A stretch of DNA of 64,000 nt from JAGNRR01 sp965230665 (GTDB taxonomy: Bacteria; Bacteroidota; Bacteroidia; Chitinophagales; Chitinophagaceae). Each line of letters opens with the position of its first letter. Positions within the stretch are counted from its first letter, which is position 1. The stretch lies in assembly GCA_965230665.1 (NCBI GenBank), contig CBDDLM010000004.1, positions 2,914,001 to 2,978,000 of the forward strand, given 5' to 3'. This document shows positions 1 through 8,854 of this stretch, piece after piece. The notes under the pieces are model-generated. The model was not told the origin of the DNA and did no database searches. It saw only the letters and a program-made list of their open reading frames with translations. The translations under genes were made by a program, and so were the position numbers.

Positions 1-1
1 C

Positions 2-25
2 AAAATAGCTAAGCAAAAAAAATAA
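2..25 (+). CDS. 3' end of an upstream gene (partial)
   Basis: The first bases read as an open frame, K-I-A-K-Q-K-K, ending in TAA at 23-25. The last A of that stop is the first A of the lycopene cyclase ATG, a TAATG overlap typical of coupled genes. In related carotenoid operons the preceding gene is often a carotene hydroxylase or phytoene synthase. Seven codons cannot identify it. Confidence 0.35.
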   Translation, partial: KIAKQKK

Positions 26-711
26 TGCCACTTTACCTTTATATATTGCTTGGTAGTATAATTGTTCCAGTAGGGTATTCAGTTTTCGTTACAGACTTTA
101 TCAAACAATGGAAGCATTTTATAATCTCTACTTCTTTAGTGGCTTTTCTCTTTCTACTTTGGGATGCTTTTTTCACAGCTCAAAGTGTTTGGGGGTTTAA
201 TCATGATTATTGCTTAGGTGTTTTTATACTTGGTATGCCCCTTGAAGAATGGCTCTTCTTTTTTGTAATTCCTTTTTGTAGCCTATTTACGCATTTCGCT
301 TTTTTTTACTCCTATCCTCGAGTAAAACTGAGCAAAAAAAATACAGTCGTTATTACCCTTTTCTTAATTAGCTTATCGATTATTTTAGTGGCGTTATACT
401 ACGATAGAGCCTATACAAGTTTGAATTTCACGTTGTTTGCATTCCTGCTCTTACTTAGCTTGCGATTTGGTATTGAATTGTTGCAGCAATTTTACATATC
501 ATTTTTAATAATTTTAATACCCTTTTTTATCGTAAATGGTCTCTTAACAGGAGCCGGCATTGATGCGCCAATTGTTTGGTATAATAATACCGAAAATATT
601 GGAATAAGATTATATACCATACCTTGCGAGGATATAGCTTATGCTTTTACAATGCTTTTTTCAAATCTACTCATCTTTAATTATTTAAATACAAAATGGA
701 AGACCGTGTAA
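25..711 (+). CDS. crtYcd: Lycopene cyclase, CrtYcd type (fused heterodimeric family)
   Basis: This is an integral membrane enzyme of carotenoid synthesis, expected to cyclise lycopene ends to beta-ionone rings. The 228 residues form two tandem homologous halves with about six or seven membrane segments. The first half has the family motif P-L-E-E-W near residues 72-76. The second has V-N-G-L-L-T-G followed by the W-Y-N segment and I-P-x-E-D near residue 199. The length fits the fused CrtYc-CrtYd form found in Bacteroidota. The start overlaps the stop of an upstream frame, and the 3' end overlaps idi by 16 bases, so the three are probably one operon. The pigment product (beta-carotene or zeaxanthin) depends on genes outside the window. 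Confidence 0.9.
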   Translation: MPLYLYILLGSIIVPVGYSVFVTDFIKQWKHFIISTSLVAFLFLLWDAFFTAQSVWGFNHDYCLGVFILGMPLEEWLFFFVIPFCSLFTHFAFFYSYPRVKLSKKNTVVITLFLISLSIILVALYYDRAYTSLNFTLFAFLLLLSLRFGIELLQQFYISFLIILIPFFIVNGLLTGAGIDAPIVWYNNTENIGIRLYTIPCEDIAYAFTMLFSNLLIFNYLNTKWKTV

Positions 712-1217
712 TATTAGTGGATAAGGATGATCAAGTGTTAGGAGAGATGCCTAAACTTGAAGCACATGAGCGTGGGATGTTACATCGCGCATTTTCTGTA
801 TTCATTTTTAATGACCAAAAAGAATTAATGCTTCAGAAAAGGGCTTCTGGCAAATATCATTCGCCTAATTTATGGAGTAATACGTGCTGTAGTCATCCAA
901 GATTAGGAGAAACGAATGTACAGGCAGGAGAAAGGCGTTTATTGGAGGAGATGGGTTTTTCGGTCCCCCTCCGTGAGTTGTTTTCATTTATTTACAAAGC
1001 AGATTTTTTCAACGGTCTTATTGAACATGAATTAGATCATATCTTAATTGGCCACACTAATACTACTCCTAATCCTGTAGCGGAAGAGGTCGGAGATTGG
1101 AAGTGGGTCAAAATTGAACAGCTCAAAAAAGATATTGTATTGAATAAAGACAATTATACAATATGGTTTCAACATTTGATGAATGAACATGCGGATAAAA
1201 TCATAGCACGATCTTAA
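696..1217 (+). CDS. idi: Isopentenyl-diphosphate delta-isomerase, type 1
   Basis: This Nudix-fold enzyme interconverts IPP and DMAPP, the isoprenoid building blocks. Visible family features are the N-T-C-C-S-H-P segment with the active-site cysteine at about residue 65, the Nudix-like helix R-R-L-L-E-E-M-G-F (80-88), and the acidic pair E110/E112, which corresponds to the metal-binding and catalytic glutamates. The 173-residue length is normal. The ATG lies inside the 3' end of the lycopene cyclase gene, indicating translational coupling. The association makes sense because IPP isomerase feeds carotenoid synthesis. Confidence 0.93.
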   Translation: MEDRVILVDKDDQVLGEMPKLEAHERGMLHRAFSVFIFNDQKELMLQKRASGKYHSPNLWSNTCCSHPRLGETNVQAGERRLLEEMGFSVPLRELFSFIYKADFFNGLIEHELDHILIGHTNTTPNPVAEEVGDWKWVKIEQLKKDIVLNKDNYTIWFQHLMNEHADKIIARS

Positions 1218-1308
1218 TTTAAGAGTCTCGGCACCACTTGTGCTTTTTAATGAGCAAGAGAAATTGATTTTTTTCTTCCTCATTAAATTTATTGCGAAAG
1301 GAAACAAA

Positions 1309-3513
1309 CTACTTTGATTTCCTGGATTTCTTATTTATGATTTCAATAGCCTGCTCTAACAATTCGTCCTTTTCTGCTCGAATCCCATTAATAGTAGGTG
1401 TAATGAATATATCTGGCACAATACCAACTTGCTGAGTTTCTCTTTTGTCTGGATAGTACACCCCCAATCCACTAATAGATGTTTTGATGTTGCCAGGCAA
1501 TATTATTGAAGATACATTTCCATCGGCACCTGCAGTTGTACTTCCAATTACGGTTGCCTTTGGTGCAGTCCGGAATGCCATAGCAATAAATTCAGCTTGA
1601 CTTTGAGTTTCTTCGTTAACAATAATAATGACTTCTCCTTTGTAGAATTCGGGATTTTTTTTGCCAATTTTTAAAGGTTCATCCTCTAGAAAAAACTGAC
1701 CAGGATGTTCTCTGTTTGGGTTGGACATCAAAGCGAATGGTGTTGTTTTAGGCACCAACATTTTTCCTAAGGAATATGGGATAAAATCAGAAGGGTAGCA
1801 ACGTAAATCTATAATCAAACCATCCATTTTCAAAAAACTCTTCATAATGCCTTGTACAGTTCCTTTTTTCAATGAGCCGGGATATATATAACCGATATTA
1901 TTGCCTATTACTTTGTGTGCTGGTGGTTGAGTGTTCCAATAAAGTTTGTAGTTGTATGGAATGGTTTTAATTTTTTCTTCAAATCTTTCATTTCCATCAG
2001 TGTAATTAATTCTCTGTTCAGTTAAATTAGTTCGTAATAATTTGCTTGCTGCGATACGCAACTTTGTACTATAGTTAGATGCAGGGCAATACTCTAAAAG
2101 TTTTGAAACTACTTTTTCTATAGGTAAGCTATTAATTTTAGTAATTACACTACCTACTTTTATATTTGAGGTTGTTGGAAATCCGTCGAGTATTTCTGTT
2201 ACAACAGCTTTGTCTTGAATAAACTTTATTCTCAGTGGAATGAAGTTTTCACCGAAGTATTTCTTTAATGTTTTATCAGACCAAATATTGGCATGGGTGT
2301 CATCGATTTCACCAATTAATTTAAGCATACCTAGCTTATAACTTAATTCGTCATCGGTCTGTATGATTTTTGGTATATATTCCTGAAGGATACTATCCCA
2401 GTTTTTGTCAAGGAGATTCTTATATGGAAAATAGTATTCTATCATATTCCAATACTTGAACAGTGAAAGTATTCTATAGCCATCATCTTCCGATTTCATA
2501 TTGAGGTATGCATTTTCATTTTTAAATTTCGCATTCCCAGAATATTCATACCCGAGATAATAATTGTTAGGTTTCCGATCTCCGGCTTTAATATTTTGCA
2601 AGGTTGTACTTAGTTCTTTTCCAAGTAATTTATGATCATTTATCCATTGCGTATTGGATGCAATCTTGATCTCATACTTTTTCTTCTTTTGTTTAGAAGA
2701 TCGTTGAATAGGCCCTAAACTTTTAACCCATTCCAATAATTTAGCGTTGAAGTTATTTATATTGATAGAAGGGAGTATCCGAAAAAGTTCATAATCCCAG
2801 TTGTAGTCTCCTTTGGCGATTTTGGGGTGGTGATATTTAAGAAACCCCCATACCTTGGCTAATTTATATAAATTGACAATTTGCAATTTGCTCAGTTTGT
2901 CGATTCTAAATTTAGAATCATTGTCAAACTCCTTATCCAATGAAGCTTTAGGTATTTTTGGTGTGATGGTTTGTATATCTTTGCCATCTAGTTGCAAGTC
3001 GAAGTTATCGAACCACGCAGTCCCTTCACCTATAATAATACCAGCAACAACGATTGTAATCGCATCTTCTGGATAGGGAAGCGTAATTGAATATTGTTTC
3101 CAACCAATTGTGCCTTGAATTTTTTGCCGAGCCATATTGTCAAATACGATTGGCTTACCATTGGCATCATCTATTCTAAGAAACAATCCGCAGTAGCCAG
3201 AGTTGGCATCTTTTATTTTCATCCAACCTGTTAGTCGAATTGAATCACCAGTATAATAGGCAGGAATTTTGTAAGCAACACAACCAAAGCTTCCCTTTGA
3301 AGTATCGGAAATTATCCTAGCTGAAATACGGCCATCTTGTTTAACAGTTGTGTCTTTAGATATATTATAGAGGCCCCATTTCATCCATCCTTTCGGGAGT
3401 TGATTCATGGACACTTCTTGTTCAAAGTTGAGATTGAGTTTTAGTGGGATATCTTGAGCTGAACATGTCAGGCCCGATATGACTAGAAGGAATGTATAAA
3501 AAAAGTCTCTCAT
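1309..3513 (-). CDS. Secreted S41-family (C-terminal-processing-like) peptidase
   Basis: The 734-residue protein has a signal peptide (first about 20 residues). A beta-sandwich, carbohydrate-binding-like region follows (about 30-180), then a helical region containing K-V-W-G-F-L-K-Y-H-H-P, which is typical of Bacteroidota S41 proteins, a PDZ-like segment, and a C-terminal S41 catalytic domain. The catalytic part includes N-E-E-T-Q-S-Q-A-E-F, where the Ser before Q-A-E is the likely nucleophile, and a downstream G-S-T-T-A-G-A-D-G segment. It probably acts in the periplasm or at the cell surface; the substrate is unknown. It converges with idi and no strong terminator separates them. Confidence 0.85.
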   Translation of the reverse strand: MRDFFYTFLLVISGLTCSAQDIPLKLNLNFEQEVSMNQLPKGWMKWGLYNISKDTTVKQDGRISARIISDTSKGSFGCVAYKIPAYYTGDSIRLTGWMKIKDANSGYCGLFLRIDDANGKPIVFDNMARQKIQGTIGWKQYSITLPYPEDAITIVVAGIIIGEGTAWFDNFDLQLDGKDIQTITPKIPKASLDKEFDNDSKFRIDKLSKLQIVNLYKLAKVWGFLKYHHPKIAKGDYNWDYELFRILPSININNFNAKLLEWVKSLGPIQRSSKQKKKKYEIKIASNTQWINDHKLLGKELSTTLQNIKAGDRKPNNYYLGYEYSGNAKFKNENAYLNMKSEDDGYRILSLFKYWNMIEYYFPYKNLLDKNWDSILQEYIPKIIQTDDELSYKLGMLKLIGEIDDTHANIWSDKTLKKYFGENFIPLRIKFIQDKAVVTEILDGFPTTSNIKVGSVITKINSLPIEKVVSKLLEYCPASNYSTKLRIAASKLLRTNLTEQRINYTDGNERFEEKIKTIPYNYKLYWNTQPPAHKVIGNNIGYIYPGSLKKGTVQGIMKSFLKMDGLIIDLRCYPSDFIPYSLGKMLVPKTTPFALMSNPNREHPGQFFLEDEPLKIGKKNPEFYKGEVIIIVNEETQSQAEFIAMAFRTAPKATVIGSTTAGADGNVSSIILPGNIKTSISGLGVYYPDKRETQQVGIVPDIFITPTINGIRAEKDELLEQAIEIINKKSRKSK

Positions 3514-3582
3514 TAGAAGTTGTTTTCAACAATAATAATTAATAAAACATAATAAACAGTAATAAACAATAACATAATTGAT

Positions 3583-3590
3583 TATATTTG
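3583..3590 (+). promoter_or_regulatory. Bacteroidota -7 promoter box
   Basis: TATATTTG lies 21 bases before the ATG of the membrane protein gene, in a very AT-rich gap. It matches the TAnnTTTG consensus used by the primary sigma factor of this phylum. No transcript data support it. Confidence 0.55.
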
Positions 3591-3611
3591 TAGTCGATTA
3601 AATAGACACGT

Positions 3612-4391
3612 ATGAAAATTATAAAGCACCTAAACGAGGTATTTACTGTTTTTCAGGACCGGGATATTATGTTTAATTCTATTTCTGAACATAAAGGCAA
3701 TCAGTATATACTCAAACAAATATTGATTATTTGTTCATTCATTTTTTTATACGGATTGGTTATGGGTGGTTATCATAGTGTTTTACAATCGCTTGTGTCT
3801 GGTATTAAGTTAATCGTTCTTTTTGCCGCAACTCTTTTGGTTTGTTTTCCTTCATTTTACATTATTCAACGAGTATTGGGTTCGAAAATGTGTATTAGGC
3901 AGATGACGATAATCATCTTAAGTGGATTTGTTCTCTCTGCAACAATCGTCTTATCCTTTGCACCTGTTATTTTATTTTTTCTTTTGACAAGTGAAAATTA
4001 TTATTTCCTTCAATTACTGCATATTGCAATATTTATTTTTTCGGGTATATTTGGAGTTCGACTTATAATTGATGCACTGAAATATGCATGTGATAAGAAG
4101 GATATCTATCCTCAAACGGGTGTAGCGATCTTTAAGGTATGGACGGTAATTTTAGTATTTGTGGGGATTCAACTGGCTTGGAACTTAAGACCTTTTGTAG
4201 GAGATAAGGAGGAAGAATTTAAATTGGTAAGAACATATAAAGGGAATTTCTATACAGCCGTTGTATATTCTTTCGGACAGTTGTTTAATAAAGAAACTGC
4301 TGTTGTTGAATCGGTGCAATTAAGTCAGGATCGTTTAGAAATGCGACAAGGGCAAGTAAAAGACAGTTTATTGGAAGAGTTAGTTCAGTAG
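3612..4391 (+). CDS. Yip1-like multi-pass inner-membrane protein
   Basis: The 259-residue protein has about five strongly hydrophobic segments between residues 35 and 195 and a short soluble C-terminus (about 200-259). The repeated pattern of F-A-P-V-I-L-F-F and the conserved W-x-L-R-P-F segment resemble Bacteroidota membrane proteins annotated as Yip1-like. No catalytic residues are evident and the function is unknown. It is followed after one base by a small HTH gene, so the two are probably cotranscribed from the TATATTTG promoter just upstream. Confidence 0.65.
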   Translation: MKIIKHLNEVFTVFQDRDIMFNSISEHKGNQYILKQILIICSFIFLYGLVMGGYHSVLQSLVSGIKLIVLFAATLLVCFPSFYIIQRVLGSKMCIRQMTIIILSGFVLSATIVLSFAPVILFFLLTSENYYFLQLLHIAIFIFSGIFGVRLIIDALKYACDKKDIYPQTGVAIFKVWTVILVFVGIQLAWNLRPFVGDKEEEFKLVRTYKGNFYTAVVYSFGQLFNKETAVVESVQLSQDRLEMRQGQVKDSLLEELVQ

Positions 4392-4392
4392 T

Positions 4393-4590
4393 ATGAATAA
4401 TGATATAATGACATTAGAGGAGGTCGCTAAATATTTAAAACTAAAACCGCAGACTATTTATACCTGGGCACAGAAAAATAAAATTCCAGCTGCTAAAATT
4501 GGGAAGGAATGGCGATTTAAGAAATCTATTATTGACAAATGGTTTGAAAAACATGTAAATGATAAATATCGTGAGTACTTAGATGATTAA
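4393..4590 (+). CDS. Excisionase/MerR-type helix-turn-helix DNA-binding protein
   Basis: The 65-residue protein is essentially a single HTH_17 (excisionase-family) domain: an M-T-L-E-E-V-A-K-Y-L-K-L helix, the turn and recognition helix around T-I-Y-T-W-A, then P-A-A-K-I-G-K-E-W-R-F, the wing seen in this family. Such proteins bind DNA as small regulators or recombination directionality factors. No integrase is nearby, so a chromosomal regulator, perhaps of the preceding membrane protein gene, is more likely than a phage excisionase. Confidence 0.8.
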   Translation: MNNDIMTLEEVAKYLKLKPQTIYTWAQKNKIPAAKIGKEWRFKKSIIDKWFEKHVNDKYREYLDD

Positions 4591-4876
4591 GCGTCGTGTT
4601 AAACGGAAGAGTACATTATTAAAATAGCTCGTTTCGGAAATGTATGAACGAAGCCTAAGGAATATAGGTCATACAAAAACAAATAATTATTTGTAAGGCC
4701 GAGCTGGTAACTTTATTTTTTTTCTTTAGAAATGACAAATTATTATTCGTTTTATACGACAAATTTTCAAAGTTATGCTTCCCCACACCGTTTAAGTTTC
4801 TCTCTTGTTCAAATCCCCACACCTTGTGCATAAACAAATAGGGCATTCGTCATAGGATAAAATAAATTTGTGAGTC
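4591..4876. other. Intergenic region before parE
   Basis: This 286-base gap contains no convincing gene. A 63-codon open frame on the minus strand (4655-4846) has neither a recognisable domain nor good initiation context. A -7-like box, TAAATTTG (4863-4870), sits only six bases before the parE ATG, which would give an almost leaderless transcript. Confidence 0.4.
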
Positions 4877-6781
4877 ATGAGTAAGCAGGCAGGTAACTAT
4901 GATGAGAGTGCCATTCGGTCTCTGGATTGGCGGGAGCATATACGCTTAAGGCCAGGAATGTATATCGGGAAACTGGGAGATGGAAGTCATGTAGATGATG
5001 GAATTTATGTCCTCATCAAAGAGGTGATTGATAACTGTATTGACGAGCACGCTATGGGACATGGTAAGCTTATTGAATTAGATGTATCACAAGATGAAGT
5101 ACGGATCCGAGACTTCGGAAGAGGGATACCACTCGGGAAAGTGAAAGATGCCGTGAGTAAAATGAATACTGGTGCCAAATATGACAGCAAAGTATTCCAA
5201 AAATCGGTGGGATTAAATGGGGTAGGTACTAAGGCAGTAAATGCTTTAAGTGATTACTTTAAAGTAGCTAGTACAAGAGAGGGGAAAGTTAAAGTAGTTG
5301 AGTTTTCTAAAGGTGAGTTGGTTAAAGAGCATAATCAAAGCAGTACCAAAGAAAAAAATGGGACGGAAGTAGTATTCAAACCAGATGATACTGTTTTTAA
5401 GAAATATAAATTCAATTTAGAGTATATCAAAAATCAAGTTTGGAACTATTGTTATTTGAATGCTGGTTTAACCATCAAATTCAATGGTGAAAAATTCTTA
5501 TCAAAAAATGGTCTGTTAGATCTCCTAGAGCGTAAGGCGAATTTAGAAGAAATACGTTATCCTATTACCCATTTAAAAGGAGACGATATCGAAGTAGCCA
5601 TTACCCATGGTAATGATTACGGTGAGGATTTATACTCTTTCGTTAACGGACAGCATACTACTCAGGGAGGTACGCACCAACAGGCCTTTAGGGAGGCTTA
5701 TGTAAAAACCATACGAGAACATTTTAAAAAGGACTATGATGTGAGCGATATTCGCACGGGAATCGTTGCTGCAATTAGTGTTCGGGTTGTAGAGCCCGTT
5801 TTTGAAAGTCAGACTAAAACCAAATTAGGTTCACAGGTCATTGAGCCTGAAGGGAAATCAATCAAGGCCTTTATTCTTGATTTTTTAATCAAGGAATTAG
5901 ATAACTTTCTTCATAGAAATACGGAAGTCGCTGCAGCTCTTAAAAAACGTATTGAGCAAAGTGAGCGTGAACGGAAGGAATTAAGCGGAATTAAGAAGTT
6001 AGCCAACGAACGTGCTAAAAAGGCTAATCTGCATAATAAAAAACTACGCGATTGTCGATTACATTTCAATGAGGAAAGTAAAGGAAAGAATAAAGAGGAA
6101 CTTGATGAGAAAAAATTAGGAACGACTGTTTTTATTACTGAGGGGGATAGTGCAAGTGGTTCTATTACGAAATCAAGAGATGTTCAAACACAAGCTGTTT
6201 TTAGCTTACGCGGAAAGCCTCTAAACTGTTTTGGTCTTACGAAAAAAGTAGTGTATGAAAATGAAGAGTTCAACCTCCTGCAACATGCGTTAAATATTGA
6301 AGAAGGGATAGAAGGTTTACGATACAATAATATAGTAATTGCCACAGATGCCGATGTTGATGGTATGCATATTCGCCTTTTAATTATGACATTCTTTTTG
6401 CAGTTTTTTCCAGATCTTGTTCGTAACGGTCATGTCTATATATTGGAAACACCACTTTTTAGGGTGCGAAACAAGAAAGAAACCATTTATTGTTATAGTG
6501 AACAAGAAAGAATAGATGCCATTCATAAATTAACAGGTAAACCAGAAATCACACGATTTAAAGGTTTAGGTGAGATTTCACCTGAAGAGTTTGCCATGTT
6601 TATCGGTGAGGATATGCGTAAGGAACCCGTAATGATGTATGACGAAACTAAAATTCAAAAGCTCTTAGAGTACTACATGGGAAAGAATACACAGGATAGA
6701 CAAAAGTTTATCATTGATAACCTTCGCATCGAAATTGATGAAGTTGAGCATGTTGAAAATCTAGAAGAAGAAAAATTATGA
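4877..6781 (+). CDS. parE: DNA topoisomerase IV subunit B
   Basis: This is the ATPase subunit of a type IIA topoisomerase that decatenates chromosomes. The 634 residues contain the GHKL ATP site (E49 and N53 in E-V-I-D-N), a transducer domain, and the Toprim domain with E-G-D-S-A-S-G near residue 422 and the D491/D493/D495 metal triad in T-D-A-D-V-D-G. The length and the absence of a gyrase-type insert favour ParE over GyrB. The stop overlaps the DUF1835 start (ATGA). No parC is adjacent: the partner gene must lie elsewhere. Confidence 0.88.
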   Translation: MSKQAGNYDESAIRSLDWREHIRLRPGMYIGKLGDGSHVDDGIYVLIKEVIDNCIDEHAMGHGKLIELDVSQDEVRIRDFGRGIPLGKVKDAVSKMNTGAKYDSKVFQKSVGLNGVGTKAVNALSDYFKVASTREGKVKVVEFSKGELVKEHNQSSTKEKNGTEVVFKPDDTVFKKYKFNLEYIKNQVWNYCYLNAGLTIKFNGEKFLSKNGLLDLLERKANLEEIRYPITHLKGDDIEVAITHGNDYGEDLYSFVNGQHTTQGGTHQQAFREAYVKTIREHFKKDYDVSDIRTGIVAAISVRVVEPVFESQTKTKLGSQVIEPEGKSIKAFILDFLIKELDNFLHRNTEVAAALKKRIEQSERERKELSGIKKLANERAKKANLHNKKLRDCRLHFNEESKGKNKEELDEKKLGTTVFITEGDSASGSITKSRDVQTQAVFSLRGKPLNCFGLTKKVVYENEEFNLLQHALNIEEGIEGLRYNNIVIATDADVDGMHIRLLIMTFFLQFFPDLVRNGHVYILETPLFRVRNKKETIYCYSEQERIDAIHKLTGKPEITRFKGLGEISPEEFAMFIGEDMRKEPVMMYDETKIQKLLEYYMGKNTQDRQKFIIDNLRIEIDEVEHVENLEEEKL

Positions 6782-7599
6782 TACATATAATTGTTGGCGA
6801 TGTAGCTGCGGAAAATTTAAAAGCGGCCTTTGAGTTGGACGAGAATTTAAAAGGAGATGTGCTCGTACTCAAAGATACCCTTGGGATAGGGCCTATTGCT
6901 GTTGATCAAAAAGGACATGATGGGGTGCGCACTACTTTCTGGCGCGGAATGCTTGGAGAGGATTTCGAAGGTGTAATGGATGCACACCGAGTTAAGCAAA
7001 TAATTGAACATGCTCAAGAGCAAGAAGAGCCCGTTTGTTTATGGATGGCACCTTGTGTTAGCGATGTATGTGCGTACTATTACTTATTAACACAATTCAA
7101 AGATTACCCTGGCATGTTTCATGTAATCATAATCGATTCCTTACCATTCCTGAATGAGAAAGGGGCTGTTTTTTATCCAAGGAATTTCGGAGAAGTCTTA
7201 CCGAAAGAGTTTATCAAAACGAAACGATTGTTAAAGGAGGTGTCCCCGGCAGACTATGAGACTGAAGGAGAAACTTGGCAGAATCTGCAGGCAGAGAATG
7301 CCATGGTACGTGTTCATAAAGGAGGAAAAGAAATCGTAAGTGCTGATGAAACGTATTTTGATACCATTATTTACAATACGGTAAGCAAGGAGCCACAAAA
7401 GGGAAGTAAAATTATCAGGCAAGCACTTGGCAAGACAGATCAAACGGTGAGCGATGTTTTCTTATACAGCCGTTTGGCACAGATGGCGCAGAATGGACAA
7501 ATAGTTTGTGAGGAGGAACACCCCAAGAATATTGCCCGAGCTAACTATAAGAAAGCTGGAGGTAGTAGTGAACAAGAAGCAGAGGCAGGTGATGAATGA
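6778..7599 (+). CDS. DUF1835-domain protein coupled to parE
   Basis: The 273-residue cytosolic protein begins M-I-H-I-I-V-G-D and has the L-K-D-T-L-G-I-G-P segment and R-x-x-F-W-R-G region typical of DUF1835. The biochemical function of the family is unknown. The start codon overlaps the parE stop by four bases, so translation is coupled to the topoisomerase subunit. From memory, this pairing is common in Bacteroidota, often with parC as the next gene; here parC is missing and convergent genes follow. The acidic C-terminal tail (G-S-S-E-Q-E-A-E-A) is probably disordered. Confidence 0.8.
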   Translation: MIHIIVGDVAAENLKAAFELDENLKGDVLVLKDTLGIGPIAVDQKGHDGVRTTFWRGMLGEDFEGVMDAHRVKQIIEHAQEQEEPVCLWMAPCVSDVCAYYYLLTQFKDYPGMFHVIIIDSLPFLNEKGAVFYPRNFGEVLPKEFIKTKRLLKEVSPADYETEGETWQNLQAENAMVRVHKGGKEIVSADETYFDTIIYNTVSKEPQKGSKIIRQALGKTDQTVSDVFLYSRLAQMAQNGQIVCEEEHPKNIARANYKKAGGSSEQEAEAGDE

Positions 7600-7639
7600 C
7601 GCTCGGAAATCTTATTATCCTATGTCATAGATGAACGAG

Positions 7640-7963
7640 CTATATGGTTTGATAAGTACCTTGCTGTAAATAATCTTCAATAACTTCCATTTCATAAAGA
7701 GTATCTATTGAAATACAAGATGCCCTCATCTTTTTTCGTACTAGGTTGGTTACCTCCTCGGGTAAATGATCGCCAGCAGCATCCAGTATTTCCTTACTAG
7801 GCCACTGAGCGTAAGCAATATATTCTTGTTCAGATACTTTATGTATTCTTGAACCTAGGCTTCCTTCGTATTGGTAAATAAGTTTAGTTAAGTCTAGCCA
7901 TGACTCTAAAAGTTGCTCTACTTTATCTTCTTTAACGATGAATTTATAAATGACTGCATGCAT
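7640..7963 (-). CDS. Antibiotic biosynthesis monooxygenase (ABM) family protein
   Basis: The 107-residue protein has the dimeric alpha/beta-barrel pattern of ABM proteins: M-H-A-V-I-Y-K-F at the start, then an L-D-L-T-K-L-I-Y helix, G-S-L-G-S-R-I-H, and Y-I-A-Y-A-Q-W-P-S. Despite the name, the family includes many small quinol-type or haem-degrading enzymes and housekeeping proteins of unknown role. The gene begins one base after the thyA stop on the same strand, so it is probably cotranscribed with thyA. Confidence 0.72.
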   Translation of the reverse strand: MHAVIYKFIVKEDKVEQLLESWLDLTKLIYQYEGSLGSRIHKVSEQEYIAYAQWPSKEILDAAGDHLPEEVTNLVRKKMRASCISIDTLYEMEVIEDYLQQGTYQTI

Positions 7964-7964
7964 A

Positions 7965-8780
7965 TTAAACAGATACTTTTGCTTTTATTGCCTCATGGCA
8001 TTCGTAGTTTTCTAATGTAAAGTCTTCATAGACGAATTCATAAATAGAGGTCCGATCAGTATTAATTTTCATTTGTGGAAGGGCATATGGTTTTCGGCTT
8101 AGTTGAAGGCGTACTTGTTCCATATGATCATTATAGATATGTACATCGCCAAATGTATGCACAAAGTCACCTAAACCTAAACCACACACATGGGCTATCA
8201 TCATCGTAAGAAGAGCATATGAAGCAATGTTAAATGGCACCCCTAGAAATACATCAGCACTACGTTGGTATAATTGACAGCTTAACTTACGTCTGCCCTG
8301 TTCATCAGTATCTGGGCTTACATAGAACTGAAACATGGTGTGGCAGGGCATTAGGGCCATTTGGTCTAATTCTCCCACATTCCAAGCATTGACGATAATA
8401 CGCCTGCTATCAGGATTAGTTTTAATTTGTTGAATGACCTGTTCTATTTGATCATATACTTTACCATTTGCAGCGCCCCAGCTTCTCCACTGTTTACCAT
8501 AAACAGGACCTAGGTTTCCTTGTTCATCAGCCCATTCATCCCATATTCGTACCTTGTTTTCTTTTAGATAAGCAATATTCGTTTCTCCTTTTAAAAACCA
8601 AAGCAGTTCATGAATAATAGACTTTAAATGAACTTTTTTAGTGGTGACCAATGGAAAACCATCGTTTAGGTTAAAGCGCATTTGGTACCCAAAACAACTA
8701 AGGGTACCTGTACCTGTTCTGTCATCTTTTTGAGAACCATGATCTAGAATATGTTGTAATAAATCCAAGTAAGCCTGCAT
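7965..8780 (-). CDS. thyA: Thymidylate synthase
   Basis: The enzyme methylates dUMP to dTMP using methylene-tetrahydrofolate. The 271 residues keep the numbering of the E. coli protein: R21 in D-R-T-G-T-G, catalytic C146 in L-M-P-C-H-T, and the phosphate-binding R-S segment in Q-L-Y-Q-R-S-A-D (about 170-176). It is full length with no lesions. It precedes the ABM-family gene by one base in a leftward operon. Confidence 0.97.
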   Translation of the reverse strand: MQAYLDLLQHILDHGSQKDDRTGTGTLSCFGYQMRFNLNDGFPLVTTKKVHLKSIIHELLWFLKGETNIAYLKENKVRIWDEWADEQGNLGPVYGKQWRSWGAANGKVYDQIEQVIQQIKTNPDSRRIIVNAWNVGELDQMALMPCHTMFQFYVSPDTDEQGRRKLSCQLYQRSADVFLGVPFNIASYALLTMMIAHVCGLGLGDFVHTFGDVHIYNDHMEQVRLQLSRKPYALPQMKINTDRTSIYEFVYEDFTLENYECHEAIKAKVSV

Positions 8781-8854
8781 GTTGTAAAAATATTCTTTAA
8801 AGCGTTTATTCTAGATCTGGAGGGGAGTAAGATGTTGACTTTTTTTACACCGGC

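Noticed and set aside
1044..1307. 87-codon minus-strand open frame overlapping idi
   Set aside because: It lies mostly antisense to a well-supported gene and has no domain features.
4393..4590. Excisionase-type HTH as evidence for a prophage or integrative element
   Set aside because: No integrase, attachment-site repeats or phage genes are near; the neighbours are core genes.
4655..4846. 63-codon minus-strand open frame in the gap before parE
   Set aside because: No recognisable domain, low-complexity translation, no promoter or initiation context; probably chance.
7640..7963. Monooxygenase-like gene as part of an antibiotic pathway
   Set aside because: It sits one base after thyA with no biosynthetic genes; the family name is misleading.
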